Assembly: GCA_027051905.1 (NCBI GenBank)
Contig: JALUGO010000012.1
Coordinates: forward strand, 1 to 64,000
Direction of reading: 5' to 3'
DNA length: 64,000 bases
DNA from: Desulfurobacteriaceae bacterium
GTDB lineage: Bacteria; Aquificota; Aquificia; Desulfurobacteriales; Desulfurobacteriaceae
A program made the position numbers and the translations under genes. Positions 25,392 through 35,059 of the stretch are shown here, in pieces (within the stretch, counting starts at the first letter, position 1; each line of letters begins with the position of its first letter). Below the pieces are notes generated by a model. It did not search any database. It had not been told where the DNA came from and worked only from the letters and a program-made list of their open reading frames with translations.

Positions 25392-26360
25392 ATGGCCATA
25401 AACTACATAAGGGTTTCTGTAACCGATAGGTGCAACTTCCGTTGTCGATACTGTATGCCTGAAGGGAAGAAGGAGTTTATCCCCCACTCTGAAATCCTAA
25501 GTTATGAAGAGATTGCCGAAATTGTAAGGGTTTTTGCAGAGTTCGGTGTAAGATCTGTAAGGCTTACAGGGGGTGAGCCTTTAGTCCGTAAGGGAATTGA
25601 GAGTTTGATCTATCAGCTTAAGGAAATAGAGGGGATAAAAGAAGTTTCCCTCACAACCAACGGTTTCTTCCTTGAGGAGAAGGCTGAAAAACTCAGGGAG
25701 TTTGGGCTTGATAGGGTTAACGTCAGTCTGGATACCCTGGATCCTGAAAAGTTTTCTTTTATCACACATTCCGGTAAAGGTTCTCTGAGTAGGGTTTTGA
25801 GGGGAATTGAGAATGCCAGAGAGGTGGGGTTAACTCCGGTAAAGGTTAATACTGTTCTGATAAAGGGTTTTAACGACTCAGAGGTGGAGGATTTCGTAAA
25901 GTTCTCTGCCGATTACGGTGTAGAAGTTCGCTTTATTGAGCTTATGCCCGTTGGAGGGGAGTTCTTCAGCAGAGAGAACTTTATTCCTGTTTCTTCTGTC
26001 AGGGAGCTCCTTGAGAAAAAGTTCGGCAGGCTTGAGCCTGTCAAAACTGTGAAAATGGGGCCTGCAAAAAGCTTCAGGGTTGGAAATACAGGAGCCGTTG
26101 TCGGTTTCATTCCCTCTGTGAGCCAGCACTTCTGTTCTGAGTGCAACAGGGTAAGGCTCACTTCCGATGGAAAGTTGAGGCTCTGCCTTATGTCAGACAG
26201 AGAGATTGATCTTAAATCCCTCCTTAGGACTCCAGGCTACTCCAGGGAGCTCCTCAGGAAAACTATTGCAGGCGCTCTGATTGCCAAAAGAAACATTAAC
26301 GGCATAGAGGCTTTAGAGTCTTTAGGCTGCTCAAGAAAGATGTTTACCATAGGGGGATAG
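25392..26360 (+). CDS. moaA: GTP 3',8-cyclase (molybdenum cofactor synthesis)
   Basis: A 322-residue radical SAM enzyme. The N-terminal [4Fe-4S] motif is C14-x3-C18-x2-C21 (CNFRCRYC). The second cluster ligands lie in F-C-S-E-C-N-R-V-R-L and the following L-R-L-C near residues 253-275. The C-terminal Gly-Gly needed for activity is present. It makes the cyclic intermediate of molybdopterin, consistent with an anaerobe using molybdo- or tungsto-enzymes. There is no molybdenum-cofactor riboswitch in the 47-base leader, only a weak 7-bp hairpin. Confidence 0.96.
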   Translation: MAINYIRVSVTDRCNFRCRYCMPEGKKEFIPHSEILSYEEIAEIVRVFAEFGVRSVRLTGGEPLVRKGIESLIYQLKEIEGIKEVSLTTNGFFLEEKAEKLREFGLDRVNVSLDTLDPEKFSFITHSGKGSLSRVLRGIENAREVGLTPVKVNTVLIKGFNDSEVEDFVKFSADYGVEVRFIELMPVGGEFFSRENFIPVSSVRELLEKKFGRLEPVKTVKMGPAKSFRVGNTGAVVGFIPSVSQHFCSECNRVRLTSDGKLRLCLMSDREIDLKSLLRTPGYSRELLRKTIAGALIAKRNINGIEALESLGCSRKMFTIGG

Positions 26361-26364
26361 TTTA

Positions 26365-26619
26365 ATGGAAACTTTAATAGCTATTGACCTCACTGTTATT
26401 GCCATCTGTTTTATTGTTATGGCGGTGGGGGTTGTTGTCCTTTCCGTTGTCGGTTACAGGTTTTTAAAGAAACTGGAAGAGAGCGTTGATACCGTTAACA
26501 ACCAGCTGAAACCTGCTGTTGTTGAGCTGAAAACCACGATTTCATCGATAACAGAAGCTCTTCAGGTGGTCTCTTCTTCTATTTCGTTTGTTAAAAAGTT
26601 TAAAAAGAAGCGCCAGTAG
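26365..26619 (+). CDS. DUF948-type small membrane protein
   Basis: An 84-residue protein with a long N-terminal membrane helix (about 5-32) followed by an amphipathic helical region (YRFLKKLEESVDTVNNQLKP) and a basic C-terminus. The layout matches DUF948 proteins, which are often encoded beside YtxH-like proteins as here. Function unknown; a stress-related envelope role is commonly supposed. It starts five bases after moaA. Confidence 0.75.
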   Translation: METLIAIDLTVIAICFIVMAVGVVVLSVVGYRFLKKLEESVDTVNNQLKPAVVELKTTISSITEALQVVSSSISFVKKFKKKRQ

Positions 26620-26671
26620 GTTTTTCGTATTAAATTAATAACTGAAGCACAATTTCCAATTCTGGAGGGAG

Positions 26672-26974
26672 ATGATGAAAAGAGGATCACTGATGTTTCT
26701 GCTTGGAAGCCTTGTGGGAGCAGGTGCAGCTTACGTTGCAACTACAAAAAGGGAAGAACTCCTCAAAAAACTTGAGGAGCTTCAGGAACAGCTTAAAGAG
26801 AGTGATCTACCTGAAAAGGCAAAGTCCCTCGTAAAGGAGATTTCAGACTCCATAAAGCATCTGATTGCTTCCGGTGAAGAAGCCATGTCTGAGAAAGAGA
26901 AGAAGTCTATCCTTGAGGAGGTTGAGGCAAAAATTCAGAAACTCGAGGAGACAATTCAGAAGGAGGGAGAGTAG
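26672..26974 (+). CDS. YtxH-like membrane protein
   Basis: A 100-residue protein with a short glycine/alanine-rich membrane segment (about 6-24, LMFLLGSLVGAGAAYVA) and a long charged coiled-coil tail. This is the usual YtxH plan. The start has GGAGGGAG upstream. It pairs with the DUF948-type gene; both may be anchored in the inner membrane with cytoplasmic coils. Three bases separate it from murE. Confidence 0.78.
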   Translation: MMKRGSLMFLLGSLVGAGAAYVATTKREELLKKLEELQEQLKESDLPEKAKSLVKEISDSIKHLIASGEEAMSEKEKKSILEEVEAKIQKLEETIQKEGE

Positions 26975-26977
26975 TTA

Positions 26978-28405
26978 TTGAGGCTTTCCTCTCTCCTTTC
27001 TCTTCCCCGTTTCCGACTGGAGAAAGACCCTGAAATAAAGGGAATAACGGAAGATTCCCGAAGGGTAAGGGAAGGTTATCTGTTTTTTGCTTTTAAAGGA
27101 ACAGCTTCTGACGGAAACTGCTTTGTGGAAGATGCCCTCAGAAGAGGGGCAGCTGCAGTCTTCACAGACTCTCAGGAGACCTACCGCAGGTTCAAAGGAA
27201 GGGTTCCCGTATTCTTTACAGAAAAACCCAGAAGAGATTTAGCTCTCCTTTCAGCCCGTTTCTTCGGGAATCCTGAAAGGGATCTCTTCCTGATCGGTAT
27301 TACCGGAACAAACGGAAAAACGACCACAGCCTACCTGCTCTTCAACGCCCTTAACAGGTTGGGTGAAGAGGCCGGTCTGGTAGGAACTGTTGAGTGGGGA
27401 ACACGAGAAGAGAGGTTTCCATCTGAGAGAACAACTCCCTCTCCTACTCTCTTCTTTCAGCAGCTTGCCTTTATGAGGGAGAGGAGCGTTAAGTGGGTTG
27501 TGTGTGAGGTCTCTTCCCACGGGCTTGAGCTTGACAGACTCTACGGTGTTGGGTTTAAGGGAGCGATTTTTACAAATCTCACTCCAGAGCACTTAGACTT
27601 CCACAGGAATATGTATGACTACTTTGCCTCAAAGGAGAAGCTCTTTTTTTCCTCAGAAGTTTCCCTCTTTAACGTGGATGATTCCTGGGGGGAGATCCTC
27701 TACGCCCTCAGACCCCTCTTTAAAACGGTTTCAACTTACGGCAGAAGAGGGGAATTTAAAATACTTGACTTTGAGCCCGGCAATTCTGTTTCCATTAGTT
27801 TCGGGGGAAAAGTTTACAGTGTAGAAACCTCACTTAAAGGGTTCTTCAACGCCTACAACGTTGCTGCCGCCTTTTCCCTTTTGACTCTTATCGGTTTTCC
27901 GCCAGAGAAACTCCAGAATGTTTTTAGGAACGTAAAGGTTCCTGGCAGGATGGAGGAGGTTTGCCCAGGAGTTTTCGTTGACTACGCCCACACTCCAGAT
28001 GCCCTTGAGAAGGTTCTAAGGGCTTTAAAGCCATCGGTTAAGGGAAGGCTTATACTTGTTTTCGGCTGTGGGGGAGATAGGGACAGGGAAAAGAGAGCTC
28101 CAATGGGTAGAGTGGCCTCTCTGCTTTCAGACCTTGTCTTTGTCACAAGCGATAACCCCCGAAGTGAAGACCCGAAAGCAATTGCAGAGGAAATTCTTTC
28201 AGGAGTTGTAAGTAGAGAGAATGTTTACATGGTTCTCGACAGAAGAGAGGCCATCTTCCGTGCTCTTGAGGAAAAGGGCGAGGAAGATGTTGTTCTGATT
28301 GCAGGAAAGGGACACGAAACCTATCAGCAGTTTAGGGATTACACTATCCATTTCAACGACAGAGAGGTGGTTGAGGAGTTCTATGGACGCAAAAGAACTT
28401 TCTGA
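26978..28405 (+). CDS. murE: UDP-MurNAc-tripeptide synthetase (meso-DAP adding)
   Basis: A 475-residue Mur ligase starting at TTG (26978), with GGAGGGAG upstream at the end of ytxH. The P-loop GTNGKTT is at 110-116, E-V-S-S-H-G-L near 177 and the lysine for carbamylation in YFASKEKL (K219). DNPR (392-395) in S-D-N-P-R-S-E-D-P is the established selector for meso-diaminopimelate over lysine. Overlaps murF by 23 bases. Confidence 0.97.
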   Translation: MRLSSLLSLPRFRLEKDPEIKGITEDSRRVREGYLFFAFKGTASDGNCFVEDALRRGAAAVFTDSQETYRRFKGRVPVFFTEKPRRDLALLSARFFGNPERDLFLIGITGTNGKTTTAYLLFNALNRLGEEAGLVGTVEWGTREERFPSERTTPSPTLFFQQLAFMRERSVKWVVCEVSSHGLELDRLYGVGFKGAIFTNLTPEHLDFHRNMYDYFASKEKLFFSSEVSLFNVDDSWGEILYALRPLFKTVSTYGRRGEFKILDFEPGNSVSISFGGKVYSVETSLKGFFNAYNVAAAFSLLTLIGFPPEKLQNVFRNVKVPGRMEEVCPGVFVDYAHTPDALEKVLRALKPSVKGRLILVFGCGGDRDREKRAPMGRVASLLSDLVFVTSDNPRSEDPKAIAEEILSGVVSRENVYMVLDRREAIFRALEEKGEEDVVLIAGKGHETYQQFRDYTIHFNDREVVEEFYGRKRTF

Positions 28406-29690
28406 AATTGTAGGCGGGAAACTCTTTGGGAAAAACCGGGAGGTTTCCGGGTTCCACTTTGATTCGAGGGAAATTAAACCGGGGCAAGTTTTCATTCCCA
28501 TTATCGGGAGGAGAGACGGCCATCAGTTTATTGAGGGGGCCCTTGAAAAGGGAGCTGCAGGTTTCCTTACCTCCAAGGATAAGACCCCCCCTGAAGGAAA
28601 GTTTGCTATCAGAGTTTCAGACACGTTTGAAGCCTTCAGGAAAGTGGCTCTTTTTAAGAGGGATACCTTTGGAGGAACGGTTGTTGGGATAACGGGGAGC
28701 GTTGGGAAAACCACAACAAAGGAGCTCCTCTCTTTCGTCCTGTCTGAAGTCTTACGGGTTTACTCAAACGTTAAGAGCTACAACAACCTTTTGGGGCTTA
28801 CCTATACCGTGGCAAACCTGCCGAAAAAGGCCGATGTTTACGTTCAGGAGCTTGGAACAAACGCTCCGGGGGAGATTGGAGAGCTTTCTCTCTTCCTCAG
28901 ACCTCAAATCGGTATTATTACGGCCGTTGAAAGAGCGCATCTTCAGGGGTTTAAACGTTTTGAAAACCTGATTTCTGAGAAGTTTTCCCTGACGGAGTTT
29001 GTGGATGTTGCAGTTGTTCCTGTTAACTTTTCCCCCTACTCAAAATCGAAAGAGACCATTACCTTTGGGAAGGAGGGAGACGTTTACCTTACTTACTTTA
29101 ATTCTTCTCCTGAAGGAACCCGCTTCGGCATTTCTGTTTTTAAGGAGGAGGTGGAGCTCCATACCCGTGTTCCCGGTTTCTCTGTTGTAAACGCCTCTAT
29201 GGTGGCGGGAGCTTTCCTGAAACTCCTTGGGTTACCACTATCTCTCCTTGAAAAAGTATCAGAGTTTCAACCTCCACAGATGAGAATGAACGTTTATACC
29301 TTGCCTAAAGGAGTTCTTATAGACGACTCTTACAACGCCAACCCGGCTTCCTTCAGAAATGCCCTTGAGGTTCTTTCCTTCTACGGTATGCCGAAAGTTG
29401 TTATTGCCGGTGAGATGCTTGAGTTAGGAGACTCCTCTTCAGAGGAGCACTACATTCTGGGTAGAGAGATGGAAAGCAGAGGAATTGATGAGCTCATCGC
29501 CTTTGGAAATGAGACAAAAAAGACTGTTAAAGCGTTTAAAGGTAAGGCTTACCACTTTACAGATAGAGAAGAGTTCCTTAACTTTCTCTCTGAATATCCC
29601 TTTGAAGGAAAAGCCGTTCTGGTTAAGGGTTCAAGGGGAAACAGGCTGGAGGAGGCGGTTAGAATAATAAGGAAGAGGTTGGAAAGTTGA
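28383..29690 (+). CDS. murF: UDP-MurNAc-pentapeptide synthetase
   Basis: A 435-residue ligase adding D-Ala-D-Ala. I place the start at the ATG at 28383 (MDAKELSEIVGG), which has GAGGAG upstream and matches the family's N-terminal domain; a frame extension upstream overlaps murE out of frame and is unlikely. The P-loop GSVGKTTTKE follows near residue 108, and S-Y-N-A-N-P-A-S near 315 is typical of MurF. It ends in a TTGA overlap with ddl. Confidence 0.96.
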   Translation: MDAKELSEIVGGKLFGKNREVSGFHFDSREIKPGQVFIPIIGRRDGHQFIEGALEKGAAGFLTSKDKTPPEGKFAIRVSDTFEAFRKVALFKRDTFGGTVVGITGSVGKTTTKELLSFVLSEVLRVYSNVKSYNNLLGLTYTVANLPKKADVYVQELGTNAPGEIGELSLFLRPQIGIITAVERAHLQGFKRFENLISEKFSLTEFVDVAVVPVNFSPYSKSKETITFGKEGDVYLTYFNSSPEGTRFGISVFKEEVELHTRVPGFSVVNASMVAGAFLKLLGLPLSLLEKVSEFQPPQMRMNVYTLPKGVLIDDSYNANPASFRNALEVLSFYGMPKVVIAGEMLELGDSSSEEHYILGREMESRGIDELIAFGNETKKTVKAFKGKAYHFTDREEFLNFLSEYPFEGKAVLVKGSRGNRLEEAVRIIRKRLES

Positions 29691-30568
29691 AAGTTGCCGT
29701 TGTTTTTGGAGGTCCCTCTCCAGAGGCCGAAATATCGAAGAAGAGTGCAGAAAGCGTAATATTGGCTCTTAAAAAGTTAGGGCATGAAGTTTTTCCTGTG
29801 GAGCTTGACGGGGAGCTCCCTCTAAAACTGAAGAATATAAACCCCGATAAGGTTTTCCTTGCCCTCCACGGCTCTCCCGGAGAGGATGGCACTGTTCAGG
29901 GGCTTTTAGAGATTATGGGAATACCCTATACTGGGTGTGGAGTTATACCCAGTGCCGTTTCAATTGACAAAGACCTTACAAAGAGGATTCTGAAGAGCTA
30001 TGGAATTCCTGTTCCGGCAGGAATAACCATTTTCAAAGGAGAGAAAGTTAATCCTGAGGACTTTGAGTTTCCCTGTGTTGTAAAACCTTCAAGAGCTGGC
30101 TCAAGCGTTGGTGTAAGCCTTGTTAAAACAGACAGTGAGTTTGAAAGTGCCCTTGAGGAGTCTTTTCGTTATGACTCAAAGGTTATAGTTGAAGAGTTCC
30201 TGCCGGGAAAGGAGTTGACCGTAGGCGTGGTTAACGGTAAAGCTCTAACTCCTATTGAAATTGTTCCCGGAAGAGAATTTTACGACTATACTGCCAAGTA
30301 TGAAGATGCCTCAACCCGGTATCTTGTTCCTGCTCCTGTGAATAAAAACCTTGAAAGAAGGCTAAAGTTTATTGCTGAAGAGGTTTACAGAGTTTTGGAG
30401 TGTAGGGGTGCAGTAAGGGTTGACTTCAGGCTTAATCAGTATGGAGCCCCTTTTGTCCTTGAAGTCAATACCATTCCAGGACTTACAGAGAGGAGTCTTC
30501 TTCCTAAAGCTGCTGAATATGAAGGGATAACCTTTGAGAGACTTGTAGAGGAGATACTTAAAGAGTGA
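29687..30568 (+). CDS. ddl: D-alanine--D-alanine ligase
   Basis: A 293-residue ATP-grasp enzyme beginning at TTG 29687, which overlaps the murF TGA. V-F-G-G-P-S-P-E-A-E-I-S lies at the N-terminus, H-G-S-P-G-E-D-G-T-V-Q-G near 65, K-P-S-R-A-G-S-S-V-G-V near 140 and E-V-N-T-I-P-G-L-T near 265. All substrate-binding motifs are intact. It supplies the dipeptide for MurF next door. Confidence 0.96.
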   Translation: MKVAVVFGGPSPEAEISKKSAESVILALKKLGHEVFPVELDGELPLKLKNINPDKVFLALHGSPGEDGTVQGLLEIMGIPYTGCGVIPSAVSIDKDLTKRILKSYGIPVPAGITIFKGEKVNPEDFEFPCVVKPSRAGSSVGVSLVKTDSEFESALEESFRYDSKVIVEEFLPGKELTVGVVNGKALTPIEIVPGREFYDYTAKYEDASTRYLVPAPVNKNLERRLKFIAEEVYRVLECRGAVRVDFRLNQYGAPFVLEVNTIPGLTERSLLPKAAEYEGITFERLVEEILKE

Positions 30569-31320
30569 AGAGTAGGTGGAAATTAAGGTGGTTTTTACTG
30601 ACTGTTTTAATTTTTTTAGCCGGTGTTTTTCTGTATGGTGTTGCTACTGCACCTTCTAAACTGAAGAAAATAGAGTTTGTGATAGTTGAAAAGAACGGTT
30701 CCTGGAAGGCCAATATTAGCCAGTATGTTCTCTCTTATATTCATTCAGGTCAGGATTTGACTTCAGATTTTCTTTCTGTTTTGAAGGAACAGGTAGAAGC
30801 TCTACCGTGGGTCAGGAGTTGCGATGTTTATGTTGAAGGAGGAACTCTGACTATAAAAATTTGGGAGGCTCGCCCTTCTTACGTTCTTTTCTTTGACAAA
30901 AAGGGTTATCTGATAGGTGAAGATGGTTTTGTTTTAGAGCAAAAGGCAAGAGTTCGTGGAAAATATCCGATGTTCTTTTATAAAGGGGAAAGTTCCCCTT
31001 TTACAGCTGAGAATGGCTTCTTAAGAGTGAAAAAATCTGTTAGAATAGAAATGGAGTTACTTAAATCAAAATTAAAAGAGATTAAATTGAACGGAAGAAA
31101 CCCTCAGGTCTCTTTACTGGACTGTGGAGTTCAGTTGGCTTTTAAATCTCCTCCTGTTCTTGTCTTTTTGGGAGTTGGAGGAGATAGTGGCTGGGATTAC
31201 TTCAAAAAGCTGTCAGGAAATAATTTCCTTAAACCCGGTATTTATGATTTCCGCTTTGAGGAGATGCTATTGATAAAGGGGAGGAAAGAAAGATGCTTGT
31301 CCAGAAAATCCTTACGTTAG
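30565..31320 (+). CDS. ftsQ: Cell division protein FtsQ/DivIB-like
   Basis: A 251-residue single-pass protein starting with GTG (GTGA overlap with ddl). Membrane segment about 8-28, then a periplasmic POTRA-like region (about 35-100, with LPWVRSCDVYVEGG near 75) and a beta domain. Sequence conservation of FtsQ is low, so the call rests on topology and on its place between ddl and ftsA. The gene and the following ftsA look more AT-rich than their neighbours. Confidence 0.82.
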   Translation: MKSRWKLRWFLLTVLIFLAGVFLYGVATAPSKLKKIEFVIVEKNGSWKANISQYVLSYIHSGQDLTSDFLSVLKEQVEALPWVRSCDVYVEGGTLTIKIWEARPSYVLFFDKKGYLIGEDGFVLEQKARVRGKYPMFFYKGESSPFTAENGFLRVKKSVRIEMELLKSKLKEIKLNGRNPQVSLLDCGVQLAFKSPPVLVFLGVGGDSGWDYFKKLSGNNFLKPGIYDFRFEEMLLIKGRKERCLSRKSLR

Positions 31321-32537
31321 ATCTGGGAACAAGTGCAGTTAGAGCTTCTCTCTCTTTTCAAAAAGGGGATGATTTTGCTTTTTATATAAAAACAGCTCCT
31401 TCCCGTGGAATAAAAAATGGGAACATTATAAACATGGCTTCTGCCAAGGAGTCGTTGAGTTCTGCTCTCAATGCTTTAAAGTTAGATGCTCCAACAGCCC
31501 TACCTAACGAGGCTTACGTTTTGGTTCCTGGTGGATGCACCTTGGGATATCAGGTAGAAGCCTCTATAGAGTTTCCTGGCATAAAAACGATATCCCATAA
31601 CGACGTAAATGTCGTAAAAAATAAAGCGAAAGACGAGCTTTTGCGGAAGAAGGGACAGACAGTTAAGAGCTACTATGAAGTTATTCATGTAGTTCCTCAG
31701 GAATTTGTGGTTGATGCAGTTGACGGTATTCAAAATCCTATAGGTAGAAGTGGTAGAAGATTGACAATAAAGGCCTTTATAGTTCTGGCTTCTCGTTCTC
31801 ACGTAAAAACGTTAGAGGAACTCCTCAAAGGATTAAACCTGAACCTAAAAGGAATTGTTCTTCAGTCTTTTGCAGCCTCTTTTGGTATAAGGAACAAAAA
31901 CTCCTACTTTAACAATAACCTTGTGATCTACCTTGGAGCCGGAAATACAGAGTTTATTTATTTTAGAGAAGACAAACCAGTTCTATCACGCCATTTGCCA
32001 TTTGGAAGTGAGGATCTACTTGAGTTTATTATAAAGAAGTTAAAAGTGAGTAGAAGCGAAGCGGAAAGGTTATACAATGAGTATGGGAGTGCCTATGCGT
32101 TTAATGTGAGTAAGGAGGAAGTTATTCATGTAAACTACGGTAGTCGTTCTATAAAGGTTCCTAAGATCTTAATAGCAGCACTTATTCAGCTTAAACTCAG
32201 GGATGTATTTAAAGATATTAAAGCCATATTAACGGAAGAAGATACCTCATTTTTCGAAAATCTCAATGGAGTATTTCTTACTGGTGGACTTTCCAAACTA
32301 AAGGATATAGATGTTCTGGCGGAAAAAATCTTTAAAGCGCCTGTTACAATTCCTCCTCTTTCCCATTCAAACGTAGAAGATGTTGCCCTTTCTCCTATTG
32401 TGGGCGTTACAGATTATATACTTTCGCTTATGGATAGAGAGAAATTGTCGGATATCAAAGAAGATTTAACCAAATACTATGAGAAAAGAGGGAGTTTCTT
32501 TGCTTCGATCTGGAGGTTTATAGCAGATATTATATGA
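31293..32537 (+). CDS. ftsA: Cell division protein FtsA
   Basis: A 414-residue actin-fold protein that tethers FtsZ to the membrane. The phosphate-1 motif L-D-L-G-T-S-A-V-R-A is at about 8-17, an SHS2-type insertion follows, Y-L-G-A-G-N-T-E lies near 215 and V-F-L-T-G-G-L-S-K near 325. An amphipathic C-terminal helix (FFASIWRFIADII) would bind the membrane. The start overlaps ftsQ by 28 bases, with GGGGAGG upstream. Ten bases separate it from ftsZ. Confidence 0.95.
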   Translation: MLVQKILTLDLGTSAVRASLSFQKGDDFAFYIKTAPSRGIKNGNIINMASAKESLSSALNALKLDAPTALPNEAYVLVPGGCTLGYQVEASIEFPGIKTISHNDVNVVKNKAKDELLRKKGQTVKSYYEVIHVVPQEFVVDAVDGIQNPIGRSGRRLTIKAFIVLASRSHVKTLEELLKGLNLNLKGIVLQSFAASFGIRNKNSYFNNNLVIYLGAGNTEFIYFREDKPVLSRHLPFGSEDLLEFIIKKLKVSRSEAERLYNEYGSAYAFNVSKEEVIHVNYGSRSIKVPKILIAALIQLKLRDVFKDIKAILTEEDTSFFENLNGVFLTGGLSKLKDIDVLAEKIFKAPVTIPPLSHSNVEDVALSPIVGVTDYILSLMDREKLSDIKEDLTKYYEKRGSFFASIWRFIADII

Positions 32538-32547
32538 GGAGGTAAAA

Positions 32548-33627
32548 GTGTTTGACATAGCAGATGACCTTTTTCAAGGGCCTGTAATAAAAGTAATAGG
32601 AGTGGGAGGAGGTGGCGGAAACGCAGTTTCAAGAATGTATGAAATGGGAATAGAAGGTGTTGATTTTATAGCTGTAAATACAGATGCTCAGGTTCTGTCT
32701 AAAATACCCGTTCCTGTTAAAGTCCAGATAGGGGAAAAGCTCACAAAAGGTCTTGGAGCCGGCGGAAAACCTGAAATTGGAGAACAGGCAGCCCTTGAGG
32801 ACGAACCCAAGATAAGGGAGGTTTTAGAAGGCTCCGACATGGTCTTCATAACCGCCGGTATGGGGGGAGGAACCGGAACGGGGGCGGCTCCCATAGTTGC
32901 CAAGATAGCAAAGGACATGGGCATACTGACTGTGGGAGTTGTAACAAGGCCTTTCGACTTTGAGGGAAGAAGACGTCAGGAGTATGCCGAGGCCGGTATC
33001 AGGAGACTCAAAGAATTTGTCGATACCCTCATGGTAGTTCCCAACCAGAAATTGATAACCGTTGCTCCCAAAGGACTTGGAATTATGGATGCTTTTAAAC
33101 TTGCTGATAACGTTCTCTACCAAGCGGTTAAGGGAATAACGGAGGTAATAACAAAGCCAGGGCTTATAAACCTTGACTTTGCAGACGTTAAAACGGTTAT
33201 GCACAGCGGTGGATACGCCCTGATGGGAACGGGAGAAGCAGACGGAGAGGACAGAGCCCTTACTGCTGCCAGGAAGGCCATAGACAACCCGCTACTTGAA
33301 AACGTTCAGGTAGAGGGGGCAAGCAGAATTCTTGTTAACATCAGTGGGGGGCCAGACCTCACTCTGGATGAGGCTTATGCTGCAGCCGGTCTAATCAAGG
33401 AAAGGGCGAAAAGAGACGATACCAATTTCTTCTTCGGCGTAACTGTAGATGAAGAGCTTGAGGGGAGGATTCAGGTAACCGTTATAGCTACGGGATTTGA
33501 TGAGAAGGGAAGACCCCACAGCAGTTTCACCTGGAAAAAGCCTGAAGTTGAAAAGGAGAGCTCCGAGATTACAGACCTCCCAATTGATATAGAGTCTATC
33601 CTCGGAGAGCTGAAAGAGGAGGAGTAG
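32548..33627 (+). CDS. ftsZ: Cell division protein FtsZ
   Basis: A 359-residue tubulin homologue starting at GTG 32548, with GAGGAGG upstream. The GTP signature [10 protein letters not shown] is near 106-115, and [10 protein letters not shown] near 20. N-L-D-F-A-D-V-K (T7 region) lies near 208. The C-terminal tail is short and acidic, ending [13 protein letters not shown], with a reduced conserved peptide compared with E. coli. It ends the plus-strand half of the division cluster. Confidence 0.98.
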   Translation: MFDIADDLFQGPVIKVIGVGGGGGNAVSRMYEMGIEGVDFIAVNTDAQVLSKIPVPVKVQIGEKLTKGLGAGGKPEIGEQAALEDEPKIREVLEGSDMVFITAGMGGGTGTGAAPIVAKIAKDMGILTVGVVTRPFDFEGRRRQEYAEAGIRRLKEFVDTLMVVPNQKLITVAPKGLGIMDAFKLADNVLYQAVKGITEVITKPGLINLDFADVKTVMHSGGYALMGTGEADGEDRALTAARKAIDNPLLENVQVEGASRILVNISGGPDLTLDEAYAAAGLIKERAKRDDTNFFFGVTVDEELEGRIQVTVIATGFDEKGRPHSSFTWKKPEVEKESSEITDLPIDIESILGELKEEE

Positions 33628-33628
33628 A

Positions 33629-34204
33629 TCAGGGTTTGATGAGGGAGCTCCCCAGTGCCACGGCACCGGCCAGCAGGAGCTCCTCAACAGCCTCCTCTTC
33701 AGACTCCCTGCTGAGCCCTTTTACGGCATCAGTTAGAACAAACACCGTATATCCCAGGTTGATGGCTCCAATACAGGTGTTCTTAACGCAGAACTCCGCT
33801 GCAACACCGCAGACGAAGATCCTTCTGATACCCCTCTCCTTCAGGAGAGAGTCAAGGAGCGTTCCCTGGAAACCGGAGTAGGCCTCAAGCTCTGGCCTAT
33901 CTCCCTTGTTGACTATAAAAGTATCGGGAGGGAGCTCCAGCCCGTTGGCAAAGTCTGCTCCTCTGCTCCACTGAACGCAGTGGACAGGCCACCTGCCTCC
34001 ATTAATATCAAATGAGACGTGGTTCTCAGGATGCCAGTCCCTGGTAGCAAAAACGGGATTCCCTTTAGAAGAAAAGAGTTTGCAGTAGTGGTTGACCTTA
34101 TCAATTATTCCATCAGCCCCGGGAACGGGAAGCCTCCCCCAGGGCATAAAGTCGTTCTGCATATCAACAACAATCAGAGCATCATGAGGTGTAATGCGAA
34201 CCAT
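33629..34204 (-). CDS. pncA: Nicotinamidase (isochorismatase family)
   Basis: A 191-residue amidohydrolase converting nicotinamide to nicotinate for NAD salvage. The catalytic triad is visible as D14 (VDMQNDF), K100 (VNKG) and C139 (AAEFCV). The metal site D56-x-H58-x3-H62 (DWHPENH), characteristic of PncA, is intact, which favours nicotinamidase over other isochorismatase-family hydrolases. It begins one base after the kinase-like gene upstream and converges on ftsZ with a one-base gap. Confidence 0.93.
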   Translation of the reverse strand: MVRITPHDALIVVDMQNDFMPWGRLPVPGADGIIDKVNHYCKLFSSKGNPVFATRDWHPENHVSFDINGGRWPVHCVQWSRGADFANGLELPPDTFIVNKGDRPELEAYSGFQGTLLDSLLKERGIRRIFVCGVAAEFCVKNTCIGAINLGYTVFVLTDAVKGLSRESEEEAVEELLLAGAVALGSSLIKP

Positions 34205-35059
34205 CTACTCCTCAACAAGGAGTTTAAATGTGTTAACAACGATCTCCGTTGCTGTCTCGACTGAAACCTTTGAAGTGTTTAATTTCAGATGGAAGAGGTT
34301 GATCTGTCTTATGTCCTCACCACAGATGTCCTTGTAAAACTCAATCTCTTTTTCGTCAACCTTCTTCAGCTCTTTCTCAGCATCACTCATGCTCTTTCCG
34401 GTTCTCTCTGCGTAAGTCTTAACCCTGTCGGCAAAGGGAGCTTCAACCTTGATGTGGAGAGAGTTTGGATACTCCTGCAGGATACACGCAGCTCCGTGAC
34501 CAACTATCACAACGTTGTTAGAGACAGCAAATGCCGTTACTGCCTTAACTAAAGCCTCTCTAAACTCCTCAAAAGAGATCTCTTTTTTCTTCGTTCCAAA
34601 GATTGCACCGAAATCTATTAGGTCTTTGTCAAGCTGGAAAAGGTCAAAGAGGGAGAGCTTTGAGGGAACATACTTGAACTCGTTAAAGTCTTCTATTTTC
34701 CATTCAGGCACTCCAAGCTTCTTTGAAACCTCCTGAAGAACCTCTGTAAACACAACTCTGTAACCGAGCTTTTCAGCCACGCTCTTTGCAACGTCAAGCC
34801 CCATTGAGCCAAGCTCGTAGGTAACGGTAATGACACCCATCTTCTCCTCCGTAAATCTCCTTTTGTTTTCCGGGTTTGAGAGTAAGTTTATCCTAATTGT
34901 ATCTGCAAGTTCAACAAAGAACTCTTCGTCCAAGTAGTCTGGTAGTATCCGGTCTAACCTGACCAGGAACTCCTCAATTTTGGGCAGTGCGTCCTCACAG
35001 CAGAGGGCTAGGGATTCATCTTCGTATATCAGCTCAACCGCTTCCTGAACTCTCTCCAA
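34205..35059 (-). CDS. Cytidylate kinase-like family protein
   Basis: A 284-residue protein. The first 70 residues are helical and acidic. From about residue 74 the sequence V-I-T-V-T-Y-E-L-G-S-M-G-L-D-V-A-K-S-V-A-E-K-L-G-Y resembles the nucleotide-binding start of the cytidylate-kinase-2 family, but the P-loop lacks the usual G-K-S/T. A conserved D-R-V-K-x-Y-A block follows near 215. The family has unclear substrates. It overlaps scpB by 26 bases. Whether it is an active kinase cannot be said from the sequence. Confidence 0.75.
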   Translation of the reverse strand: MERVQEAVELIYEDESLALCCEDALPKIEEFLVRLDRILPDYLDEEFFVELADTIRINLLSNPENKRRFTEEKMGVITVTYELGSMGLDVAKSVAEKLGYRVVFTEVLQEVSKKLGVPEWKIEDFNEFKYVPSKLSLFDLFQLDKDLIDFGAIFGTKKKEISFEEFREALVKAVTAFAVSNNVVIVGHGAACILQEYPNSLHIKVEAPFADRVKTYAERTGKSMSDAEKELKKVDEKEIEFYKDICGEDIRQINLFHLKLNTSKVSVETATEIVVNTFKLLVEE